A DNA stretch of 64,000 bases, from positions 1,240,001 to 1,304,000 of the forward strand of contig NZ_FSRK01000001.1 of assembly GCF_900141765.1 (NCBI RefSeq). The letters run 5' to 3'. Source of the stretch: Epilithonimonas zeae. Lineage in GTDB: Bacteria > Bacteroidota > Bacteroidia > Flavobacteriales > Weeksellaceae. Made by a program: the position numbers and the translations under genes. The notes under the pieces are model-generated. The model was not told where the DNA came from. It searched no databases and was given only the letters and a program-made list of their open reading frames with translations. Positions within the stretch are counted from its first letter, which is position 1. Each line of letters starts with the position of its first letter. This document shows, in pieces, positions 44,322 through 52,747 of this stretch.

Positions 44322-45056
44322 TTATTTATTAAAAGCTGAAATTGCTTTCGTAATTCCTTCTCCTGCAGTTGTAAAAAATGCTGGTCCCGCAAGTAATGTT
44401 ATTTTCTCAATCGGCTTAAATGCAGACATCTTTTTACTTTTCAAATAAACCTGAGTTCTGTAAGCGTTAATAGCTCCAGTTATGCCGTATCCGGCAACTT
44501 CAGCAGTTGGAGAATCTATTCCAGCATCTTTCAGGTCGGTGGCAAATGCATATTTTGTAACGCCCAGTCTTAGGGCTTCTTCCATTCCGACACTGGCAAT
44601 TTGCTGCATCAGTTCGGGTGTGAATTTATTCCGATCGCCTAAACCGATAAGCAATAATTTCTTTGCACCTATGGTTCCTGAAGGAGGCGTAATCAGTAAT
44701 GTTTCCAGGGAATGTCCAGCAAATTTTCCGGATTTTCTGAGTTCTGTGATGATGCCATTCAGGCTTTTATCAAGATGAACCATTCCGTTGACGGCTTCTG
44801 GCAATGCCGGTGGCGAATTAAAAATATCACCTTCTGTATATTCAAAAACGCAGGCAATCTGTAAAGGTGTGATCTCTGTTGATGGCCCTTGTACCATTCC
44901 TTCGATGGCGATTTCGTCCACTTTTCCCCAGATTTTAGAGGTGTTTGCGGGTGTTGTCTGTACTGCAGTTTGTGCGAAATATATTTGTGGTGTTGCAGAA
45001 ATTATTGCTGCAAATAAGCCAATTTGTACTGCTTTTTTGATGTTTAAAAGTTTCAT
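44322..45056 (-). CDS. Secreted peptidase M17 N-terminal domain protein without catalytic domain
   Basis: 244 residues with a signal peptide (IGLFAAIISATPQIYFAQ). IAIEGMVQGPS, GKFAGHSLETLLITPPSGTIGAKKLLLIGLGDRNKF and EVAGYGITGAINAYRT match the N-terminal regulatory (macro-like) domain of leucyl aminopeptidase. The metal-binding catalytic domain is missing. Family members are usually cytoplasmic and about 500 residues, so a secreted half protein is unusual. It may bind a ligand such as a nucleotide-like or oligomeric sugar compound. It sits between the bicupin and YoaK genes. Confidence 0.75.
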   Translation of the reverse strand: MKLLNIKKAVQIGLFAAIISATPQIYFAQTAVQTTPANTSKIWGKVDEIAIEGMVQGPSTEITPLQIACVFEYTEGDIFNSPPALPEAVNGMVHLDKSLNGIITELRKSGKFAGHSLETLLITPPSGTIGAKKLLLIGLGDRNKFTPELMQQIASVGMEEALRLGVTKYAFATDLKDAGIDSPTAEVAGYGITGAINAYRTQVYLKSKKMSAFKPIEKITLLAGPAFFTTAGEGITKAISAFNK

Positions 45057-45082
45057 AATCTTAGGATTTATTAGATTAAATA

Positions 45083-46129
45083 TTATTTCTCAGGCTGAAT
45101 GAAAACTTTCTCAGCTGGGAATTTCTCAATTTCGCCTTCCTTCAAACCGAAATTCGTTACAACGACATCTTTCGGATTTCCGGCAAGCCATTCGCTTAAG
45201 TCAATCGATTCATATTTTCCACTGTTGAAACCAATCAGAATTCTACAAACCGTATCGCCTGTATTTTTGATGTAATGTCCGGCTCCCATTGGAACGTAAC
45301 CTACATCGCCTGCACTGAACTGCTCCGTAACACAAGTAGATTCCGCTAAAAAAACCGACATTTCCGCCTGTCCTGAAATAAAATATTGCCATTCGTCCGC
45401 ATTTGGATGCCAGTGCATTTCTCTCAAAGCTCCCGGTTGCAATTCTAAAATAGAACCGGACATTGTACTGCTGATGGGAAATTCTTTACTTGTAACCAAT
45501 CTTTGCAAACCTCCGCCCGGAACAATTCTCGGTTGTTGAGAATGCAAAGGATAACGGTGAAAACTCGTTAATTCAATATCAGATTCATTCGGACGAGCTT
45601 CAGCAACGAAAGACATTTCATCCGGAACAATTCCTGCTGCGAAGTACGCTTCTTTCTGAGGCAAAGCCGCCACTTCTTCTAAAGTTAATCCTAAATTCTG
45701 AGCGACAATTTCAGGTGGCACAGACGAAACAAAATCCGTCACGCTGAACGTGTGGTCTTCAGAAAAATTACCATTATCGAAAATCAAAATGAAATGACAT
45801 TCTTCCGTTCCTGTCGCCTGAATAGAGTGGCCATAACCTTTTGGAAAATACCAAACGTCACCCGGTTCAAAATTGTCTGTGTAACTGTGTCCATCCGGAT
45901 GAATAATCGTGGTACGAACTGTTCCCGAAATCACGTAAGCCCATTCAGCAGCATTGGCGTGCCAGTGTAATTCTCTCATACTTCCAGGTTGCAGTCTCAT
46001 AGAAACTCCTGCAATGCCGATAGAAGCAGGAAAATCTTTTACAGAAGCACCTCTTGTAGTTCCACCGTCATTCGTGCGTGGTTCTTTTTTCTCTAATTCG
46101 TATTTGAAACTTAATGATGGAGTATTCAT
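45083..46129 (-). CDS. Bicupin oxalate decarboxylase-like protein
   Basis: 348 residues in two cupin domains. The first carries HWHANAAEW and GDVWYFPKGYGHSIQ; the second HWHPNADEW and GDVGYVPMGAGHYIKN. Each gives the three His and one Glu that bind manganese in oxalate decarboxylase/oxidase bicupins. The enzyme would break oxalate into formate and carbon dioxide, but only substrate tests can confirm it. It is first gene of an operon with an M17-N protein, YoaK, peroxiredoxin and DsbA-like genes, preceded by the 68-bp element at 46176. Confidence 0.85.
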   Translation of the reverse strand: MNTPSLSFKYELEKKEPRTNDGGTTRGASVKDFPASIGIAGVSMRLQPGSMRELHWHANAAEWAYVISGTVRTTIIHPDGHSYTDNFEPGDVWYFPKGYGHSIQATGTEECHFILIFDNGNFSEDHTFSVTDFVSSVPPEIVAQNLGLTLEEVAALPQKEAYFAAGIVPDEMSFVAEARPNESDIELTSFHRYPLHSQQPRIVPGGGLQRLVTSKEFPISSTMSGSILELQPGALREMHWHPNADEWQYFISGQAEMSVFLAESTCVTEQFSAGDVGYVPMGAGHYIKNTGDTVCRILIGFNSGKYESIDLSEWLAGNPKDVVVTNFGLKEGEIEKFPAEKVFIQPEK

Positions 46130-46175
46130 AATGATAAGTTTTTGTGATTAATTAGTGTTTGTCTTTATTTCTATT

Positions 46176-46243
46176 GTAAAGCTACTTCGGAATGAGACGT
46201 TTTTGAGGTGATTTTCGGTGAATGGGCAAAATGAGTCGGTGAG
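46176..46243 (-). promoter_or_regulatory. Conserved 68-bp upstream element B, bicupin operon copy
   Basis: On the - strand CTCACCGACTCATTTTGCCC, then a CGAAAA block, then exactly 30 bp to CTTTAC. The same layout with the same spacing lies upstream of 48446 and 53221. The end TAGCTTTAC could be a degenerate -7 box. The other 200 bp of the gap hold no gene. Confidence 0.65.
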
Positions 46244-46395
46244 AATTTGAAAGGAGTAGTTGGTCTCTTAAGAGTACAGAAAATAAACGATAGATAAAAG
46301 ACTTTCGATTTGATTTAATAATAAAAAATCCTTCACAATTTGGATTGAGAAGGATTAAAATTTGGGTCAAATTATTATTAAATGTATGTATTTTT

Positions 46396-47364
46396 TTATC
46401 TCACAAGAATAATCTTTCCTGTATGAGAACCTTCTTCAAGCAATCGGTGTGCTTCCGCAGCTTCCGAGAAAGGAAATGTTTTGAAAATAAAAGGTTTGAA
46501 TTTTTTAGATTCAATTAAAGGCCAGACATTCTTTTGGATTTCCTTAGCCAATTGTTTTTTAAACGCATATTCCCTGCTTCTCAAAGTACTTCCTGTAATG
46601 GTCAAACGCTTTGTCATTACTTTCCAAATATCTAAATCGACACGACTTCCACTTACCGCATTGATGTAAACCAATCTGCCTTCAGGCTTTAAAATATTGA
46701 TGTTTTTGGCCAAATAATCACCGCCAATCATATCCAGAATGACGTCGACACCTTCATCTTGAAGTTCAGTTTCAAAATTCTGTGTTTTATAATTAATGTA
46801 AGAATCTGCGCCGAGTTCAAGACAATTTTGTCCTTTTTCATTAGAACCAACAGTGACAATTACTTTTGAACCCAAAGCGTGAGCAATCTGAATTCCCGTG
46901 ATTCCAATTCCACTGTTTCCACCGTGAAGTAAAAAGGTTTCTCCCGATTTTAATTTGCCTCTCTGAAAAACATTAGACCAAACTGTAAAAACCGTTTCCG
47001 GTAAGCTCGCCGCCTCAGCAAAACTTAAATCTCCCGGAATGGGTAAACATTGACCTTCTCTCACAGCAACATATTCTGCGTAACCGCCGCCTGCAAGAAG
47101 TGCACAAACTCTTTCTCCAACGGTGAAATCTACGACATCAGGTCCGCATTTTACAATGGTTCCGGCAACTTCCAATCCTGAAATGTCTGCAACAACACCT
47201 TCAGGAGCAGGATAATTACCTTCACGCTGGAATACATCCGGACGGTTGATTCCCGCGGCTTTCACTTCGATTAAGACTTCGTCTCCGGATATTTCGGGAG
47301 TAGGGTATTCCTGTAATTCCAATACATCAGGAGCTCCAGGTTTTGTAATAACGATTGCTTTCAT
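46396..47364 (-). CDS. NAD(P)H-quinone oxidoreductase, zinc-free MDR family (PIG3-like)
   Basis: 322 residues. The catalytic domain opens MKAIVITKPGAPDVLELQEY; AAGINRPDVFQREGNYPAPEG is the quinone oxidoreductase signature. The nucleotide fold shows in LLHGGNSGIGITGIQIAHALGSKVIVT. Catalytic zinc ligands of alcohol dehydrogenases are absent, which fits quinone reductase or PIG3-like enzymes. It would reduce quinones, and it follows the lipocalin-like gene by 28 bp as the last gene of its operon. This suits an electrophile-detoxifying role. Confidence 0.88.
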   Translation of the reverse strand: MKAIVITKPGAPDVLELQEYPTPEISGDEVLIEVKAAGINRPDVFQREGNYPAPEGVVADISGLEVAGTIVKCGPDVVDFTVGERVCALLAGGGYAEYVAVREGQCLPIPGDLSFAEAASLPETVFTVWSNVFQRGKLKSGETFLLHGGNSGIGITGIQIAHALGSKVIVTVGSNEKGQNCLELGADSYINYKTQNFETELQDEGVDVILDMIGGDYLAKNINILKPEGRLVYINAVSGSRVDLDIWKVMTKRLTITGSTLRSREYAFKKQLAKEIQKNVWPLIESKKFKPFIFKTFPFSEAAEAHRLLEEGSHTGKIILVR

Positions 47365-47392
47365 TTTTTTTAAATTTTAATATCAGATTCTT

Positions 47393-47836
47393 TCAAACTC
47401 TTTTCCAGGTAAGTTGATGAGTCACCAATAGTGAATTGCTTATGAATGGTTTCTCACTTTCAAGATGCAGAAAACCATCTTTAAAGATAACGATTCTATT
47501 CTGCATTTGCCCCGTCCAGTTGGGAAAAAGTGAGACGTACATCGTGTGGCTCACCAACTGTTTTTCATCGTCCGTTTTGAACGGTCCCGAATACGCAAGA
47601 TAGGTCGAGCCTTCCTGTGTATATTCTTCCGGCGTGGCATTGGTCCAATGTTCCTGATGAAAGTTTTCACGGTGCGTATCCATAATTTGTGCCGACATAT
47701 AACCATCTGGATTGTAAATAATCAGTCCTTTCGGATTTTCGCCCATCGGATGGGTAATTTCTCCGCCGTTGACAGGAACTTCATTAAGTTCTACCAAAGT
47801 CCAAGTTCCTACAAGTTTTTCAAAAAGTGTTTCCAT
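47393..47836 (-). CDS. Lipocalin-like domain protein
   Basis: 147 residues, no signal peptide. The opening LVGTWTLVELNE, then GLIIYNPDGYMSAQIM and TYLAYSGPFKTD, is typical of lipocalin-like (PF13924-type) proteins encoded beside oxidoreductases. It probably binds a small hydrophobic molecule. I chose the ATG at 47836, since the longer frame to 47875 runs into a hairpin. It lies between the unknown 185-residue protein and the quinone oxidoreductase and is probably co-transcribed with both. Confidence 0.8.
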   Translation of the reverse strand: METLFEKLVGTWTLVELNEVPVNGGEITHPMGENPKGLIIYNPDGYMSAQIMDTHRENFHQEHWTNATPEEYTQEGSTYLAYSGPFKTDDEKQLVSHTMYVSLFPNWTGQMQNRIVIFKDGFLHLESEKPFISNSLLVTHQLTWKRV

Positions 47837-47850
47837 AACTTTTAAAATTA

Positions 47851-47876
47851 AATGAGCGTACCGAAATACGCTCATT
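47851..47876 (-). terminator. Hairpin after the unknown 185-residue gene
   Basis: AATGAGCGTA and TACGCTCATT form a perfect 10-bp stem with a 6-nt loop, followed on the - strand by TTAATTTT. It could terminate part of the transcript before the lipocalin gene. Confidence 0.65.
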
Positions 47877-47888
47877 ATGTTTTTTGAA

Positions 47889-48446
47889 TTAGAAAGGCTG
47901 ATTGTATTTACCTGTCAATGCTTTGTTTTCGATGCTTTTTGCAAAGTTGGGCGTTTCTTCGTGGTTGTGAGCGTCGGAAGCAGCTTGTCTGGAAGCGGCT
48001 GCATCAGCAAGATTCACGTTGTGTTCTTTTAGATATTCGAACATTTCAGGTGTTGCGGTTGCGTGAATTTCGTTAGTGTACAATGTTGTGTTATCATCGA
48101 TTTTTGTGGCTTTCAGTTCCCATAAAACCTGAACTTTGGTACGACCACCTTTGGTAATTGAATCTGAAATCGACAACATTCTGCAGTAATCCGGACGGTG
48201 TTCTACCGCTACATAATGCTGAATCATCAAAGCATCTCCGATAGTTTCTACGTTCAAAGAAACCGGTTCGCCGTCAAAAGTGGTAGAAATAGCCGCTCCG
48301 ATGTGCTGCGTTGAGCATCTTTGATATTCGGCATCGGGAAGATTGAGTAGCCAATCTGCGATGTTTATTTTTTCGATTGGGGCATTGATAATCGCTGTAA
48401 CTGTAGAGTGAGACAATGCGTTTTCTGGTGTTTGAAGGATTTCCAT
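47889..48446 (-). CDS. Protein of unknown function, possibly SRPBCC-like, heading a stress operon
   Basis: 185 residues, no signal peptide. It opens with VTAIINAPIEKINIADWLLNL and continues in strands such as VSLNVETIGDALMIQHYVAVE and TKVQVLWELKATKI, which suggests an alpha/beta ligand-binding fold of the SRPBCC kind. The assignment is weak. The C-terminus (AAASRQAASDAHNHEETPNF) is disordered and rich in Ala and His. The promoter carries element B at 48489, so expression probably follows that of the bicupin operon and dps. Confidence 0.55.
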   Translation of the reverse strand: MEILQTPENALSHSTVTAIINAPIEKINIADWLLNLPDAEYQRCSTQHIGAAISTTFDGEPVSLNVETIGDALMIQHYVAVEHRPDYCRMLSISDSITKGGRTKVQVLWELKATKIDDNTTLYTNEIHATATPEMFEYLKEHNVNLADAAASRQAASDAHNHEETPNFAKSIENKALTGKYNQPF

Positions 48447-48488
48447 AATGTTTAAAGTTTAATTGTTTGTATATGTTAATTTGATGGT

Positions 48489-48556
48489 GTAAAGCTACAT
48501 TCAACAAATTTCAAAATCAATTGGTGTTCGATGAACAGGCGGAAACTGTCGTTGAG
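48489..48556 (-). promoter_or_regulatory. Conserved 68-bp upstream element B, unknown-lipocalin operon copy
   Basis: On the - strand CTCAACGACAGTTTCCGCC, then a CGAA block and 30 bp to CTTTAC, aligned without gaps with the copies at 46176 and 53256. It has more changes than they have with each other but keeps all blocks and the TAGCTTTAC end. Confidence 0.6.
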
Positions 48557-48615
48557 TAAGTGTTATGATTTATTGAATAAAGACAATGAAGTAATTAAAC
48601 TCAAAGTTTGTTTTT

Positions 48616-48664
48616 CCGTAGGAATCTCAGCAAAGTATTTAAAATAATATCTAGATTCCTGCGG
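48616..48664. repeat. Palindromic repeat, family C, copy 1
   Basis: CCGTAGGAATCT at the left and AGATTCCTGCGG at the right flank AAAGTATTTAAAATAATAT. The copy at 51679 has the same arms and a nearly identical centre. It lies in the 309-bp gap at 48447-48755 with element B and the terminator at 48701. Confidence 0.82.
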
Positions 48665-48700
48665 AATGACAAAAGTGAAAAGTACCTTTATTATAAACAA

Positions 48701-48729
48701 AAGAATCACTGTAATGCACAGTGATTCTT
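48701..48729 (-). terminator. Hairpin terminator of the monooxygenase-like gene
   Basis: AAGAATCACTGT and ACAGTGATTCTT form a perfect 12-bp stem around AATGC. It lies 27 bp after the stop codon, with A-rich + strand sequence on the far side. Confidence 0.85.
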
Positions 48730-48755
48730 AGGTATTAAATTGATGTTGATTGATA

Positions 48756-49304
48756 TTATTTAAAAAGCCATCTTCTAATCAGTTTTGTATAATTCGGCAT
48801 TACAGCAAAAACCATCAGAAAAACAATACAGCCTGAAATCAAAAGTCCGTCTGAATAATGATTCGCAGGGATTTTTAAGAGTCTTAAAAAGGGTAAAACT
48901 ACCAACGGAACCAATAATGACAGAGGATAAATGGCTGACCAGGTTACTAAAAATTGTTTCCATCGGACGGGAACTTTGGTTTGATTTTCAGTTTCAAAAA
49001 GGAAATCAAGACCTGATTTTATTTTATACTTATCATTTTTTCGGAACAATGAATTAGCTTTTTCGATGTGTTTTTTTCTGGTGTCAGATTCCATCCATTT
49101 TTTTAGATTTTCAATGGTATCAAATCTGATAATCACGGTGTAAACAAACGTTAAATCGGGAATAGGTCTTATAATTTGCCAATCGATAAAACCTTTTGAA
49201 TGCTTGGTTAAAGGAACGATTTCAGTTAACCAATTTTCATATTCCTCTTGTTTTCCATCTAGAATATGATGTGAAATAACAACAGATACCCCTTGATTTT
49301 CCAT
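48756..49304 (-). CDS. Antibiotic biosynthesis monooxygenase domain protein with membrane anchor
   Basis: 182 residues. The first 105 form an ABM-type alpha/beta barrel (VSVVISHHILDGKQEEYENWL, SKGFIDWQIIRPI, TFVYTVIIRFDTIENLKKWM). Two membrane helices follow (YPLSLLVPLVVLPFLRLL and GLLISGCIVFLMVFAVM). The ABM family includes quinone-forming and haem-degrading oxygenases, and also non-enzymatic members. The long C-terminal membrane part is of a known fused type. It lies beside the hybrid kinase gene on the same strand and ends with its own terminator. Confidence 0.8.
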   Translation of the reverse strand: MENQGVSVVISHHILDGKQEEYENWLTEIVPLTKHSKGFIDWQIIRPIPDLTFVYTVIIRFDTIENLKKWMESDTRKKHIEKANSLFRKNDKYKIKSGLDFLFETENQTKVPVRWKQFLVTWSAIYPLSLLVPLVVLPFLRLLKIPANHYSDGLLISGCIVFLMVFAVMPNYTKLIRRWLFK

Positions 49305-49326
49305 AATAAAATTGGTTTTAATTAAT

Positions 49327-51540
49327 TTAGTTACCGATGGATTTCATAAATAATTTAGCTTCAAAAAAAGATTTCAGTAAAACATCTTTTACCTCTTCCA
49401 AAGCCAGTTGCGATGCTGGATTTTCTTCGGTTGTTAATTCTAAAATATCTAATTTTTCCTCTAACAAAGGAAGCAAACCCATTATTGCCACACTTGATTT
49501 TAAATCGTGCGCTCTCAATTTCAGCAATTTAAAATCTTTATTTTCATAAGCCAGTTTCAGTTCCTGCAAATGAGTTGGGACTTTATCTAAAAACTGTTGT
49601 GTCACGGTTCTTTCAAAATCTTTGTCGCCATTGCTGATAGACTTCAAATAAGTAAGGTCGATGAACTCGTAATTAGAAACGATTTCTTCAGCTTTAGTTT
49701 CCGTTTTTTCGTTTTCTTTTAATCCGAAATTGGAAATTAATTTGAATAACTCTTCCTCTGTAATAGGTTTAGAAATGTATTCGTTCATTCCACGGCTCAT
49801 ACATCTTTCGCGTTCGCCTGCCAAAGCGTGTGCGGTCATTGCGATGATGGGCGTGTTCAGTTTCAGTTCTTCACGGATGGTTTGCGTGGCAACATAACCG
49901 TCCATTTGTGGCATTTGGATGTCCATCAGAACCAAATCACAGTCGTTATTTCTGAGAAATTCTACCGCTTCCAGACCGTTGTTTGCAGTTTCAAAATCAA
50001 TGTTCCATTGTGAAAGGAGATGTTTCATCAGACTTTGATTGATAGCGTTATCATCAACGATTAGAACCTTCAAAGGCGTGTTTGTTTTATCTTTAAAATA
50101 ATCGGTGTCAACTTTCGGAACTACATTAAGCTGTTCTTTCGCAATCGCATAAGGAATATAAAAATGGAAAGTCGTGCCTTTTCCCTGTTCGCTGATGACT
50201 TCGATATCGCCATTCTGCAACTGAATCAGACTTTTCACAATTGATAAACCAAGACCGGTTCCGCCGTAATTTCGGGTCGTAGAATCTTCACCCTGATTAA
50301 ATCTTTCAAAGACTTCAAGAAGTTTTTCTTTATCAATTCCGATTCCGGTGTCAGAAACTTTAAAGCCGACAACGACTTCATTTTCGCTCTGTTGTTTATT
50401 GTAAATTTCGATATTAATGTTTCCCTGATGCGTAAATTTAATGGCATTTCCGATGAGGTTGACAAGAATTTGCGTGAGTCTCGTGGCGTCGCCATTCAAA
50501 GTGTCAGGAATCGAAGTGTCAATTTTGCTGGAAATCGTCAATCTTTTTTCTTTGGCTCTTTCTACGAAAAATGTTTCAACCGAATTTACCAATCCATTGA
50601 TGCTGAATATGCCTTTGGTAATGCGCATCATTCCGGCTTCGATTTTTGATAAGTCTAAAATATCATTGATAATCGCCATCAGATTTTCTCCCGAACGTTG
50701 AATGGATGAGACAAATTCTTTCGAAGTTTCATCCAAAGGTCTTTTCTGCAAAAGGTTGGTAAAGCCCAAAATCCCGCTCAAAGGCGTTCTGATTTCGTGG
50801 CTCATATTAGCGAGGAAATTTTCTTTTGTTTGTGCGGCGACCGATGCTTTTTTCTCTGCAACATCCAATTCCTGAATCAATAATCGCTGACGTTTAAATT
50901 GGCGAAGAATATGATAACCAACAATGGAACCGCTCAAAATCAAAAGAATCAATAGAGAAATGTCATACAATCTCGCTTTTTGTCCCATTGCTTCCGTTTC
51001 TTTGCTGAGGTCAACCATATGAAGTTTTCTGCTTTCGTAGATTTTTGCAGTGATGGAAGTGATTTCGTTCGAGATTTTTCGAGCTCTTGGATTAGCAATG
51101 GAAGTGTTGTCATCCATATTTCCAAGGGTGTGATAACGGAGCAGCAATTTATCCTTCGTCGTTTTCTTTTCCATTGCGAGAACGCTCAATCTGTGAATCA
51201 GCTTTTCTTCAACGTCGTCTGAATTGTCTTTGGAAAGGGAATCGAGAAAGTTTTCTATCTGATTTATTTTTTGGTCGATTCCTTCGAGATGCGTCGTGTC
51301 GTTGGTCGCAATGGAAGCTCGGATTCTGCTTTCAACGCCCAAAATATCACGGTCGATTTCACGTAAATGGTTGCTGGAACGCAATTCGTTGAGAAGTCGG
51401 TTGTTATTTTGAATGAGTTCTTTGGTATTTTTAGCCGAATTGATTTGAACCGCTATCAATAGGAGAGAACCCGCAATAAATGTGAGGATGATGAAATAAC
51501 TGAACCGTCTGTTTCCCATTACTGAAGATATTTTTTTCAT
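49327..51540 (-). CDS. Hybrid sensor histidine kinase with receiver and Hpt domains
   Basis: 737 residues. Membrane spans at 14-31 and 192-212 enclose a mostly helical sensor region of about 160 residues (CHASE3-like in shape). HisKA follows with His248 (NMSHEIRTP), HATPase_c (NLIGNAIKFT, GGTGLGLSI), a receiver with Asp540 (LVLMDIQMPQMDG) and an Hpt domain with His678 (RAHDLKSS). It is a complete phosphorelay in one protein. It lies before a LytTR regulator gene on the same strand, separated by 358 bp of repeats; whether they work together is unclear. Confidence 0.92.
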   Translation of the reverse strand: MKKISSVMGNRRFSYFIILTFIAGSLLLIAVQINSAKNTKELIQNNNRLLNELRSSNHLREIDRDILGVESRIRASIATNDTTHLEGIDQKINQIENFLDSLSKDNSDDVEEKLIHRLSVLAMEKKTTKDKLLLRYHTLGNMDDNTSIANPRARKISNEITSITAKIYESRKLHMVDLSKETEAMGQKARLYDISLLILLILSGSIVGYHILRQFKRQRLLIQELDVAEKKASVAAQTKENFLANMSHEIRTPLSGILGFTNLLQKRPLDETSKEFVSSIQRSGENLMAIINDILDLSKIEAGMMRITKGIFSINGLVNSVETFFVERAKEKRLTISSKIDTSIPDTLNGDATRLTQILVNLIGNAIKFTHQGNINIEIYNKQQSENEVVVGFKVSDTGIGIDKEKLLEVFERFNQGEDSTTRNYGGTGLGLSIVKSLIQLQNGDIEVISEQGKGTTFHFYIPYAIAKEQLNVVPKVDTDYFKDKTNTPLKVLIVDDNAINQSLMKHLLSQWNIDFETANNGLEAVEFLRNNDCDLVLMDIQMPQMDGYVATQTIREELKLNTPIIAMTAHALAGERERCMSRGMNEYISKPITEEELFKLISNFGLKENEKTETKAEEIVSNYEFIDLTYLKSISNGDKDFERTVTQQFLDKVPTHLQELKLAYENKDFKLLKLRAHDLKSSVAIMGLLPLLEEKLDILELTTEENPASQLALEEVKDVLLKSFFEAKLFMKSIGN

Positions 51541-51678
51541 AAATGTTTTTCTTTGTTTTTAACGCAAAGTCCGCAAAGATTTTTTACTATTATTGAAAAT
51601 ATTTTTGCTCGCAAAGGCGTAAACTCAGCAAAGATTAAAATATTAAGTTTGTCATTGACTTCGTCGAATCTGCGATTT

Positions 51679-51728
51679 CCGTAGGAATCTCAACAAAGTA
51701 TTTAAAAGAATAATTTAGATTCCTACGG
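51679..51728. repeat. Palindromic repeat, family C, copy 2
   Basis: CCGTAGGAATCT and AGATTCCTACGG are perfect 12-bp arms around AAAGTATTTAAAAGAATAATT. It is nearly identical to the copy at 48616. The stretch before it (51541-51678) has tandem-like CGCAAAG motifs and no gene. Confidence 0.85.
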
Positions 51729-51772
51729 AATGACAAAACACTGTTTTTATGTTAATGTTTCTTTTACACTGA

Positions 51773-51881
51773 ATCTGCAGCCCGACTTGAGCGGAAATCC
51801 TTTTTTGCTTGTTCTCAAGTTCTATTTAGATTGAAATCGTCTGCAAAAAAGATTGGGAGCGGAAGGCGGATTAAGCTGCCC
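51773..51881 (-). repeat. Interspersed palindromic repeat, family A, copy 5
   Basis: On the - strand it begins GGGCAGCTTAATCCGCCTTC and ends GTCGGGCTGCAG. The centre is longer than in other copies, with CTTTTTTGC and GCAAAAAAG as a long-range stem. It follows the LytTR gene in the sense orientation, so it may mark that transcript's end. Confidence 0.85.
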
Positions 51882-51898
51882 AAATAAATATCTTAATT

Positions 51899-52594
51899 TT
51901 AAAAGACATTCATTCTTGTATTAAGCGCTTTTCGGTATGCATCTGCAACGGGAATGAATTTTCCGTTGATCATAATTCCGCCGTCCTGAAGCGTGTCTAT
52001 CTTGCCAACAGAAACAATATAAGACCTATGAACACGGATAAAATCATCTTTTGGCAAACGTTCTTCGGCCGTTTTCATCTTGCCGTGGATGGCGAACATT
52101 TTTTCTCTTGTGTAGAATTTTACATAATCGCCCATTGCTTCCGCATAAAAAATATCATCGAGCTTCAAACGCCTTGTGATATTAGAATCTCTCACGAATA
52201 GGAATTCATCTTTGGTGACTTCCACATCTTCTTTTCTGCTTTCGAGAATTGCCTGAGCTTTGCTGACTGCCTGTAAAAATCTCGCAGGCATCACGGGTTT
52301 CAGGATGTAATCTGCGATATTCAGTTCGAAAGCTTCAAGTGCGTAATCTTTATTGGATGAGGTGAAAATAATGATAATGTCTTTCCCAGAAAGGTTTTTA
52401 GTGAGTTCGATTCCGGTCATTTCCGGCATTTCGATATCCAAAAATATCAAATCTACCTGATTGTTCTGCAAATGATTGTAAGCTTCAATCGCGTTGGAAT
52501 ATTCACTGACAATTGTAAGATTGGGAATCTGCTTTGCCAAGTGTGCGAGTGTGGTTCTTGCGATATCGTTGTCATCAACAATCAGGGCTTTCAT
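51899..52594 (-). CDS. LytTR-family response regulator
   Basis: 231 residues. A receiver domain with phosphoacceptor Asp53 (LIFLDIEMPEMTG) is followed by a LytTR DNA-binding domain (DEFLFVRDSNITRRLKLDDIFYAEAMGDYVKFYT, FIRVHRSYIVSVGKI). The family usually works with a 5TM-type or YehU-type kinase. None is adjacent, and the nearest kinase is the hybrid kinase downstream, which has its own receiver. A promoter-like -7 box lies at 52619. The genes it controls are unknown. Confidence 0.9.
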   Translation of the reverse strand: MKALIVDDNDIARTTLAHLAKQIPNLTIVSEYSNAIEAYNHLQNNQVDLIFLDIEMPEMTGIELTKNLSGKDIIIIFTSSNKDYALEAFELNIADYILKPVMPARFLQAVSKAQAILESRKEDVEVTKDEFLFVRDSNITRRLKLDDIFYAEAMGDYVKFYTREKMFAIHGKMKTAEERLPKDDFIRVHRSYIVSVGKIDTLQDGGIMINGKFIPVADAYRKALNTRMNVF

Positions 52595-52618
52595 AGGGAT
52601 AGTTTATTATGGTTGACA

Positions 52619-52626
52619 CAAATATA
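52619..52626 (-). promoter_or_regulatory. Candidate -7 box for the LytTR regulator
   Basis: TATATTTG on the - strand is a full match to TAnnTTTG, 24 bp before the ATG. Confidence 0.45.
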
Positions 52627-52685
52627 ATTAAAACTACTAAGATTTTTTTGCTTAATTTTTTTGATTCTATTGCGAAAGTTTTGAA

Positions 52686-52741
52686 TGCCACGAATACACG
52701 AATAATATATTCTTTTAATGTAAATTAGTGTATTCGTGGCA
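52686..52741 (-). terminator. Perfect 14-bp stem after dps
   Basis: TGCCACGAATACAC and GTGTATTCGTGGCA are fully complementary with a 28-nt loop, six bases after the dps stop. It may be a repeat serving as a transcript end. It has no T-run directly after it. Confidence 0.6.
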
Positions 52742-52747
52742 ACGTTT

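Noticed and set aside
49327-52594. Treating the hybrid kinase and the LytTR regulator as a proven pair
   Set aside because: A 358-bp gap full of repeats separates them, and the kinase has its own receiver and Hpt; adjacency alone is not enough.
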